Origin: Multifurca ochricompacta
Lineage: Eukaryota; Basidiomycota; Agaricomycetes; Russulales; Russulaceae
Length of the DNA stretch: 64,000 nt
Assembly (NCBI GenBank): GCA_022496185.1
Contig: WTXG01000059.1
Coordinates: forward strand, 109,501-173,500
Reading direction: 5' to 3'
Shown: positions 55,726 through 64,000 of the stretch, piece after piece
Numbering within the stretch: the stretch's first letter is position 1
Layout: each line of letters begins with the position of its first letter
The notes under the pieces: model-generated
What the model was told of the DNA's origin: nothing
The model's database searches: none
The model's input: only the letters and a program-made list of their open reading frames with translations
Program-made: the position numbers and the translations under genes

Positions 55726-56451
55726 TGTCCTGGATGCGCATTTTTGCCATCCCGGACCGATTGAAAACCATCCTGAGGGCGCGTGAGTTATACAAGTCGA
55801 CCTTCTTAGATAGAGATAAGATAAGAAGGAGTTCGGACCGTTCTGACCTGGTCCACGCGATGCAAAGTAGTCGCTGCCCTACGCAGCAATGGACACTGAT
55901 AGATACACGCGGCCATTGTTTGAGTAATACAAATTAATGATTTGATTATAGAGTGATCTAAAGTAGTCTAGTATGTATTTTAGATAATGCCAGACCGGCA
56001 GAAACGATCGTGCGTTAGTAAACAAGATGTGTCAGGGTACTTAGAAAAGTAAGCCACTGATAACTACTTAGATTTACATCGCACGCTCGATCGGCTTTGG
56101 TATTTCATAGGATAGTACTAGAATGTATTTAAAGACACCCTGTAGCACACTGCAGACCCCATCTTGTCCTCTTGGGGCTGTAGGTGTGATTTATCACTTT
56201 ATCTTTGTATTTACTTAGGCCCAGCTAATCTTGTCCTCTTGGGGCTGTAGGCTCTTAGCAAAGTTCAATATAGGTCTATTCTTGCTGCATAAGCAAGGCA
56301 GAGTCCTCTGACTGCTTCAAGCCTTACGTGTGCATTAATCTCCGCGTTCTGGGCAGCTTTCCGACTAGGATATTTTCACCTCTGAGTTACCACGATCTCT
56401 ACATCTTATCTAATCTTACATAGCAAGTGCGGGATAGAAGCACCCGTTACA
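55726..56451 (+). repeat. Gypsy-E 5' LTR
   Basis: 726 bases. TATA box TATTTAAA at 56126-56133; ATCTTGTCCT at 56161-56170 is the presumed transcript start. The phrase CTTGTCCTCTTGGGGCTGTA occurs twice (about 56163 and 56231). Confidence 0.88.
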
Positions 56452-56453
56452 TT

Positions 56454-56463
56454 AGGACAAGAT
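56454..56463 (+). other. Gypsy-E self-priming primer-binding site
   Basis: AGGACAAGAT, two bases after the LTR, is the reverse complement of ATCTTGTCCT (56161-56170), 28 bases after the TATA box. Confidence 0.72.
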
Positions 56464-57101
56464 CCTCATTCGCATTCTCCCTCACGACAGGGCCGACGCG
56501 CTCACTAACAGCCAGACAGTCTTAGAGTAGTGACCCCCTGGGGTGGTGCCGGTGAGGTGCTTACTGTGTCAAGCCAATAATTCATAGCCTGCGTGGTGAT
56601 CTCTGAAGCCCGAGTAGCGGTGACAGAGGTTGCTTGGTCATTAAGGGGTGTTATCGCGGGATCGCGTGCATCCTGATCACTGGTGCGGGATCTTCTACCA
56701 AGGAGTGTAAAACCCGGTCAGACAAAGGGGGCCCCGCGAGAGCGGTGACAGGCACAGGGAGGAGGCCGAACTGAACCATTTTAGGAAGCTCTTGGGCTCG
56801 TGTCCCCTGAGTGAAGAGGCAGGCAACAGGTCGAGAAGACTGAGCCAGACAGCCTTGGGCAACGCTACTTTTCTCATTTCATTTTCTTGGTACAATCGTC
56901 ATCGCCGCTGCATCGGGTCCGGATCTTTGAATCTGAGATCTATTGGCCAGCTTGATCGATCTACCCTTTCCACCTGTGCTTAGCGTTGCGCGGCACTTGT
57001 ATCTTTGCTGTTAGTCCCCAGATTTTTGGACTGGCTTCTAGGAGAGAAGTCCACCCCCACACACATTACCGACCGTATTCGGTTTCACGCTCACGCGCGC
57101 G

Positions 57102-58529
57102 ATGTGCATTGCTTCAGCTTCTCGAGCATCCTCATGCTCTCCCTCTCCCATTTCTATTCACTCTCCTGAGACCCAACGTAGAGGTAGACAGACAACTAGA
57201 CAGTTAGATCGACGACCCAGGACAGCTACAGTCAGTGGACTTGTACTTGCACCCGCAAACGAGCCACTTCCTAGTCAGACTACTCCTGAATCGACTACTC
57301 CTGTCCCAGAGAGTTCTAGTGTTTCCGCCCCTACTCCACAAATTCAAAGTCCAGAAATGTCCGCACCCACCGCATCCACTTCCGCCTCCGTCCTCTCCCG
57401 CGACGACGTTAACCGAGCGCTCCACGATATGGCGGTCACTGTTAGGGATTTGGCCCGAGATGTGCAAACACTGACGCAGCACCAGGCACAAGCTTCGGCA
57501 TCTCCACCTCAACACACCCTTGCTACTGGGAAGGATTCTACAGTAGTGCGCCCTGCGTCTTGGGATGGCAAGGGGACCTCAGCGGACGCGCGCCATTTTC
57601 TGGCAGCTTACCACAATTGGGCTCACTCACAGAAGAATAGTCTTAATGATTACAACGTGCAAACCCAAAAGTGGATTAGGAGAGACTCTGATTGGATCTT
57701 ATCCGTTCTCAATCTTCTAGCCGGAGATGCCCGGACCTGGGCTCTGCCGCATTTGGAAGAATTGAAGGCCAGGAGGATCCCTTTTAACCAAAGATGGGAT
57801 AATTTTGAAAAGACATTCACAGAGCGATTCATTCCCTATGATATAGGGGAGGCTGCGCAAGAAGCGTTGAAGAAACTTAGACAGGGCAAGAATTCGGTTG
57901 CTGAGTACAAGGCTCGCTTTGATGAGCACTCAGCTCAAACTGGCTGGTCTGCGACCGATCTGAAGACTCGATTCTATGACAGGTTGACAGATAAGATCAA
58001 GGACATCTTGGCCCTGATGCCGACTACTCCTGCGACGCTAGAAGAGCTTGTCACCGCCGCAAATAAAATCGATGTGCGACAGAGACAACGCGATGCAGAG
58101 AAAAGAGGGGTGATTACCACACAAACCCAAACTCAAACTACGCGTGATCCCAATGCTATGGAGGTCGACACTTCGAAGACTCAGTCAGGGGCTGGCACTA
58201 AGACGCTGCGCCAGTACATGCTGACTGATCTCAAAGGTAAATGCAAGGGTTGTGGGACCACCACTCACGAGTATAAGCAGGGAAATCACGAGCGTGAGAT
58301 TTGCAATTATTGTGGGAAGACAGGACACCGAGCTAACGTTTGTTATGATAAGTGGTCGGGTAAACCCAAAAAAGCAAAAGTTGCTGCCAGCACAGAAGCG
58401 GCGGCAAGTTCAAGTACGAGTGTCTCGGCGCCGTCAGACACCTCAGCCATTCAAAAGGAGAAAGCTGATTTGAAGGCGCAGGTAGAATCACTACGGAAAG
58501 AAATGGAGGCGTTAAAGGCGTCTTTTTAG
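57102..58529 (+). CDS. Gypsy-E gag
   Basis: 475-residue open frame; a start at 57357 (MSAPTASTSASVLSRDD) is also plausible. Capsid region: RPASWDGKGTSADARHFLAA, WILSVLNLLAGDARTWAL, FIPYDIGEAAQEALKKLRQG, SVAEYKARFDEHSAQTGWS. Two Cys/His motifs follow: CKGCGTTTHEYKQGNHEREIC and the zinc knuckle CNYCGKTGHRANVC. The coiled-coil-like end (KADLKAQVESLRKEMEALKA) stops at TAG after a T5 run; pol-like reading (ETVSVPAATETACV) continues in the -1 frame. Confidence 0.9.
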   Translation: MCIASASRASSCSPSPISIHSPETQRRGRQTTRQLDRRPRTATVSGLVLAPANEPLPSQTTPESTTPVPESSSVSAPTPQIQSPEMSAPTASTSASVLSRDDVNRALHDMAVTVRDLARDVQTLTQHQAQASASPPQHTLATGKDSTVVRPASWDGKGTSADARHFLAAYHNWAHSQKNSLNDYNVQTQKWIRRDSDWILSVLNLLAGDARTWALPHLEELKARRIPFNQRWDNFEKTFTERFIPYDIGEAAQEALKKLRQGKNSVAEYKARFDEHSAQTGWSATDLKTRFYDRLTDKIKDILALMPTTPATLEELVTAANKIDVRQRQRDAEKRGVITTQTQTQTTRDPNAMEVDTSKTQSGAGTKTLRQYMLTDLKGKCKGCGTTTHEYKQGNHEREICNYCGKTGHRANVCYDKWSGKPKKAKVAASTEAAASSSTSVSAPSDTSAIQKEKADLKAQVESLRKEMEALKASF

Positions 58530-58808
58530 AAACTGTCTCAGTTCCAGCTGCGACTGAGACAGCATGTGTAAATAGTGTGTTTATTGATTCTGATTCCAAT
58601 GTATTTATGAGCGTTCAAGAAGTTCTGATACAACTGTCTGTGAAACGGCCTCTGTAAATAGTGTAAATAATTGTGTAATCGCGTCAGATTCGGTCTCGCA
58701 GAAAATTAAAAAGTTTTCATTGATGAGGCTGATTACTTAGATAAGATAACTGCATGTATTTTACCTGAGACGAAGCACGATACTCAGCATTTTCATATTT
58801 ACGTTACA

Positions 58809-61800
58809 TTGAGAGGAAGAAACCACCTATACACGACAGCAGCTATGGTAGATTCAGGGGCTACTGCACTGTTCCTGGACGAGAAATTCGCTCAGCACCG
58901 GAAGATGCTTCAAATCCCACTCGATCACCCCATAAAAATTCATAATATTGATGGGACACATAATCGAGCAGGGGATATCACGCATTATGTATCGCTAGCG
59001 ATTATAATAGGCCAACGAGAGGAGAGCCACCATTTCCTGGTCACAGACTTAGGACCAGAGAAAATTATATTGGGGCTTCCTTGGCTGCGATGTAACAACC
59101 CAAGCATCGACTGGAGCAAGGGTGAACTGATGATCGACTCCGAGAGCGGGATCGCTGAGGAGATGGATCTGTCGAACGCATATCGGCTAGCCGTATGGAG
59201 CGCTGATCACTGTGTCGAACCGGAGTCCTGGAGACGCTGTCCGATCAAGTCTGGTGTCTAGCGGCTATACATATTCACAGCAAATAGCCGAGCGTGAGAA
59301 CCTGAAAAGGGGCAGTAGATCTTTTGAGGAGATGGTACCCTCGCAGTACCGGGACTTCGCGAAAGTTTTCTCTGAGGAGGAATCACAGAGACTCCCTCAG
59401 CATCAACCATGGGATCATGAAATAGATTTAGAACCAGGCGCTAAGACGCACTGGAAGACTAAGATCTACCCCATGGCACCGAACGAGCAAGTGGAGTTAG
59501 ACAAATTTATTGACGAACACTTACGAAAGGGATACATTGTACCATCTAAGTCACCGATGGCCGTCCCCGTGTTCTTCCTGAAAAAGAAGGACGGGAAATT
59601 AAGACTTATACAGGATTACCGTCCTCTTAACAAAATTACAATTAAAAACCGTTATCCGCTACCGCTTGCTGCGGACATCATTAACCGGCTGAAAGATGCT
59701 AGGATCTTCACCAAATTCGATGTCAGATGGGGATATCACAACGTCAGAATTAAGGAAGGGGACGAATACAAGGCGCCTTTGCTACTAACCGGGTTATACG
59801 AACCGCGCGTTATGTACTTTGGCCTGACCAACAGTCCTGCCACCTTCCAGGCGTTGATGAACTCAGTCTTCGCTGACATGATTGCGAGAGGAGAGGTCGC
59901 AGTATACATGGATGATATACTGATATTTTCATCTAACTTGGAGAAACATCGGAAAGATGTGCGTAGAGTACTTAGCCGTCTCCAAGAGTATGACCTTTTC
60001 CTCAAGCCTGAGAAATGCGAATTTGAGAGAGATCAAATGGAGTATCTCGGGATGATTATCCGTCCCGGAGAGGTCAGGATGGACCCTGCCAAGGTCCAAG
60101 CGGTCAGAGAGTGGCCGATCCCACAGAATTTGAAGGACGTTCGTGCCTTCGTGGGATTCGCTAACTTCTATCGACGCTTCATTAAGGACTTTGCTGGTAT
60201 AGCATGTCCCTTACATGACCTGACTAAGAAAAATATCCCATGGCAATGGGGCGATGCGGAGATGAACGCGTTCGCAGCGCTGAAGGCACGCTTCATAGAG
60301 AAGCCAATATTAGCAGTCTATGATAGCGAGAGGCCACGCGCTTGGAGACGGAGCTTCCGGATTCGCTACCGGTGGAATACTGTCGCAGAAACACGACGAC
60401 GAGCTATGGCACCCAGTCGCATTCCGATCCGAAGCAATGTCGGACGCGGAACGTAACTATGAGATTTACGACCGGGAAATGCTCGCATTGATCCGAGCAC
60501 TGGAGGATTGGCGGCACTTCCTTGAAGGACTATCTACCTTTGAGGTTGTAACTGATCACAAGAATATGGAATGGTGGGCTAGCATGCGCGACTTAACACG
60601 ACGTCAAGCGCGCTGGGCCCTGTACCTCAGTAGATTCAACTTTGTGATTAGATACAAGAAGGGATCAGCAATGCAAGCTGATGCTCTTAGCCGATTCCCT
60701 ACGGATCGCGTGTATGACAGTGAGGACAACCGTCAGGTACAAGTCCTCAAGCCGGAACAGTTTCTCCGGGCCGCACGTACCCATTACAAGCCAGAGAGCT
60801 CTCCTCTCACAGATCGCATCAGAGCAGCAGGCGCACGCGAAGCGGAAGTCATAGAGGGGTTGAAATCCCTATCCAGATCCGCTCCGCGCGCTCTTACTGA
60901 TGGCGTTTCTCACTGGGAGGAGGAAGACGGTCTCGTTTATTACAAGGGAAAACTTTATGTACCCAATGTACCGGATCTCAGAAAAGATATCATTAAACAG
61001 TGTCATGATTCGGTTACTGCAGGACATCCCGGTAAAAATGGGACTATAGAACTTGTCAGCCGTTATTATTGGTGGCCGCGTATGTCCACATACATCGCCA
61101 AGTACGTAGAGGGCTGCGATCGCTGTCAACGCTACAGGATCGACCAGCACCCTACGGCGCCTATACAGCCGCACGAAGTACCGGAGGGACCCTGGCAGAT
61201 CATTGGCGTTGATCTGATCACTGGGCTTCCTTCTTCACAAGGGAAAGACGCAATTTAACGATAGTGGACCACTATACGAAACAGGTCCACTTCTTCCCTG
61301 TGACCAGCGGCATCACGGCAGATGGTGTAGGGCAGATCTACTATAACAAGATCTTCCCGCTGCATGGGATCCCTAAGTCTATCGTCAGCGACAGGGGACC
61401 ACAGTTTGCAGCACGGACAATGCGGGCCGCTTTAAAGCACCTGGGAATAGACAGTAGTTTGACCACAGCTATCATCCTCAAGCTAACGGACAGGCAGAAC
61501 GCAAAAACCAAGAAATAGAACAGTATTTGCGTATGTTCGTAGATAAGCGTCAGGATGATTGGATCGAACTATTACCCACTGCGGAATTCATGTTGAACGC
61601 GAGATTGACATCCGCGACCGGCCACACACCCTTTGAACTACTCTACGGGTACACGCCGGACTTCACGATTCCAGCTGGGCGCCCTACAGGCATTCCCAGT
61701 TTAGACAAGCGACTTCAACAGCTCCGTCTTGCCAGGACAGATGCTGAGGCAGCGCTGCGACTTAGCAAAGAACGCATGATCGCCGGGCCGGGTTACCGCC

Positions 61801-62249
61801 AATCTTATCGCTTCAGCACAGGCGATATGGTATGGCTCCAAGCCAAGAACATTAAGATACACCAACCTTCTCAGAAATTAGGGCCAAAACAGATGGGTCC
61901 CTTTAAGATTATCGAGAAGATTGGCGATCTTGATTATCGATTGGAACTCCCGGCAGCGCTGAGAATCCACAATGTATTCCATGTGGATCGCCTTAGTCCC
62001 TACAAAGGCAATGACGTTAATGGACTTATGCCGCCACCGCCTGACCCTGTACTGGTCGAGGGCGAGGAAAAGTATGAGGTTGACCATATTCGCGATGCGA
62101 AACTGTTCGGTCGAACACTCAAATTCCTTGTGCGGTGGAAAGGATACGGCGAAGGGGAGGACTCATGGGAGCTGGCCAGAAACTTCAAGCTCGCTCAGGA
62201 GGCTGTCAGAGACTTTTACGCTGACACCCCGGTGCGCCACGGAAGATAG
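58809..62249 (+). pseudogene. Gypsy-E pol: protease to chromodomain, with frame breaks
   Basis: Protease AAMVDSGATALFLDEKFAQ and LGLPWLR; frame change near 59240; RT with VPVFFLKKKDGKLRLIQDYR, FDVRWGYHNVRIKEGD and catalytic VAVYMDDILIFSS; break near 60345; RNase H ASGFATGGILSQ and YEIYDREMLALIRAL; integrase SVTAGHPGKNGTIELV, CDRCQRYRI; break near 61255 (ATTTA for ATTTTA); VDHYTKQVHFFPVT, SDRGPQFAARTM; break near 61470; GPKQMGPFKI; chromodomain EKYEVDHIRDAK ... LVRWKGYGEGEDSWEL. Stop at 62247-62249. Around 59770 several bases of a conserved block are lost while keeping frame. Confidence 0.9.
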
Positions 62250-62338
62250 CCACGCTCGCCTTCACGTCCGCTCCATGGCAATCGCCACTTTATTTCACTG
62301 AGGCTTGTGAGGACGCAACGCCCTGAGAAGGGGGGTAC

Positions 62339-63060
62339 TGTCCTGGATGCGCATTTTTGCCATCCCGGACCGATTGAAAACCATCCTGAGGGCGCGTGCG
62401 TTATACAAGTCGACCTTCTTAGACTTAGATAAGATAAGAGGAGTTCGGACCGATCTGACCCGGTCCACGCGATGCAAAGTAGTCGCTGCCCTATGCAGCA
62501 ATGGACATTATAGATACACGCGGCCTTTGTTTGAGTAATACAATTTGATGATTTGATTATAGAGTGATCAAAGTAGTCTAGTATGTATTTTAGATAATGC
62601 CAGACCGGCAGAAAGGATCGCGCGTTAGTAAATAAGATGTGTCAGGGCACTCAGGAGAGCGGGCCACTGATAACTAATTAGATTTACATCGCACGCTCAT
62701 CGGCTTTGGTATTTCATAGAGTAGTACTAGGACATATTTAAAGACACCCTGTAGCACGCTGCAGACCCCATCTTGTCCTCTTGGGGCTGTAGGTGCGCTT
62801 TATCACTTTATCTTTGTATTTACTTAGGCCCAACTAATCTTGTCCTCTTGGGGCTGTAGGCTCTTAGCAAAGTTCAATATAGGTCTATTCTTGCTGCATA
62901 AGCAAGGCAGAGTCCTCTGACTGCTTCAAGCCTTACGCGTGCATTAATCTCCGTGTTCTGGGCAGCTTTCCGACTAGGATATTTTCACCTCTGAGTTACC
63001 ACGATCTCTACATCTTATCTAATCTTACATAGCAAGCGCAGGATAGAAGCACCCGTTACA
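62339..63060 (+). repeat. Gypsy-E 3' LTR
   Basis: 722 bases, preceded by the purine tract GAGAAGGGGGG. Differs from the 5' LTR by scattered substitutions and small gaps of a few percent. Confidence 0.88.
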
Positions 63061-64000
63061 GGATGTATAGAACATTGATGAAAAGCCTGTCAATAATACA
63101 CAGAATGCAAAAAAATTGATGAACACATAGAAATGTAGGGTAACCCTGGATAATTGTTTTGATACTGGTTACCCATAAAATGAAATGCATGCAAGTTCTT
63201 TACTTGCATCGTGCATTTCAGAGATCTGGCCTGGAGATCCCAGTCAAGGAGATATGCACTTGGACACAACATCCATTTATGGCTACTCAAGATCCCTCAA
63301 AATTCCTATTTTATGTTCATAAGATTAAGATAATTTATTATTCCATTTTTATTTTATTATTCTGGTTTCAATTTTATACAAGCGCGACTGTTCTTTGCAT
63401 TTCTGCCATTTCGGATAATGGCCTGGGCCATCCCAGTCAAGGAGATAAGCACTTGGACACAATGCGTTCATTTATGGCTACTCAAGATCCTCAAAAATTG
63501 TTGGTTTATGTTCAGAAGATTAAATGGATCCTTTATTTACATTATTATTTTATTATTCTGGTTTCATTTCATACAAGCACAACTGTCCTGTCCCTGGATG
63601 CACATTTCTGTGTGTTTAAGTCAACCTTCCTTAATAGGAAGGAGGTCAGACCACCATGTGATGCAATGTAGTTGCTGCCCCATGCAGCTTGTAGACACAT
63701 GCGGGCCTTGTTTCAATAAAGCAATTTGATAATTAGATTATAGAATAGTCTATATTAGTCTAGAGTGTATTTTAGATAGTGCCAGACCGGCAGAATTGGT
63801 TGCGCATTAATAAAATAGATGTATCATGGTTTTCAAGAAAGTGGATCACTGATAAGGATTTTATTTTACATCACACTGTTAATCTGCTTTGATATTTTGT
63901 AGGATAATACTAGAACATATTTAACGCCACCCTGTAGCATACATCAGACAAGATCTTGTATTTTTGTGACTGCAGATGTGTTTTATCTCGGAAATTCTAC

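Larger units (their letters stand above)
55726..63060 (+). mobile_element. Gypsy-E: 7.3 kb chromodomain retrotransposon
   Basis: LTRs 55726-56451 and 62339-63060 (TGTCCTGG ... CGTTACA). No matching 5-bp flanks (CCTGT versus GGATG), in keeping with deletion of flanking H3 sequence. Gag, protease, RT, RNase H, integrase and chromodomain are all present. There is no nonsense codon of the TGA type; breaks are single-base losses near 60345, 61255 and 61470 and a shift near 59240. Confidence 0.92.
55662..64000. mobile_element. H3-family hAT-like element split by Gypsy-E, right end outside window
   Basis: 55662-55725 equals the first 62 bases of H3 (TAGTGATTGGCAGGGGTAA and repeated GTACCT). 63061-64000 equals H3 from about 44825 on (TAGAACATTGATGA, then two repeat units and LTR-like tail). 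The stretch matching 44553-44824 is missing. If this is one insertion, its 8-bp duplication should be TTCACATG (55654-55661), to be found beyond 64000. Confidence 0.7.

Overview
This window comes from a filamentous basidiomycete, probably an Agaricomycete. Host genes carry many short GT-AG introns (about 50-70 bases). The genes are typical fungal ones (PMT4, MVP1, ERG4, RIM2, MAK11, RPC25). The repeats are chromodomain Gypsy elements, Copia and hAT-type elements. There is no operon structure, and I see no rRNA, CRISPR or prokaryotic signal.

Layout. 1-21.6 kb is mostly gene-dense euchromatin: PMT4 (partial, +), an MVP1-type sorting nexin (+), ERG4 (-), a PET117-like gene (+), a gap with an ankyrin-like relic, a secreted Kex2-processed repeat protein (KEP, +, 14 exons), RPC25 (-), a decayed repeat I call R, the mitochondrial pyrimidine nucleotide carrier RIM2 (+), mitochondrial GatA/HER2 (-) and MAK11 (+). 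22.0-50.8 kb is a transposon island. A copy of repeat R is split by a 25.4 kb Gypsy element (Gypsy-A). Gypsy-A has itself received a solo LTR, an hAT-like element (H1) and a Copia element (Copia-B). Copia-B has received two more hAT-like elements (H2, H3) and a second Gypsy (Gypsy-D). Every one of these insertions can be peeled off by exact 5-bp (LTR) or 8-bp (hAT) target-site duplications. Next to the island lies an inverted rearrangement with a second, internally deleted copy of RIM2. 51-54.2 kb holds a weak small gene and a mitochondrial rhomboid protease (-). 54.5-55.66 kb holds the N-terminal part of an NLR-like gene, cut just before its expected nucleotide-binding domain by an hAT-like element; that element carries a nearly complete Gypsy-E (55.7-63.1 kb) and runs off the window.

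Most notable. (1) The KEP gene at 11203-12895 has two different families of peptide repeats. All 12 internal exons are multiples of three in phase 2, so each repeat is a removable exon cassette. (2) Three Gypsy families all have a primer-binding site complementary to the predicted 5' end of their own transcript, i.e. Tf1-type self-priming. (3) Gypsy-D has an extra ORF downstream of integrase that encodes a four-module zinc-knuckle protein. (4) All eight in-frame nonsense codons in the older elements are TGA at positions consistent with CGA, a CpG-deamination signature. (5) Five conserved housekeeping genes carry one-base frameshifts, often in short homopolymers, which may be sequence error and should be checked before calling any of them pseudogenes.
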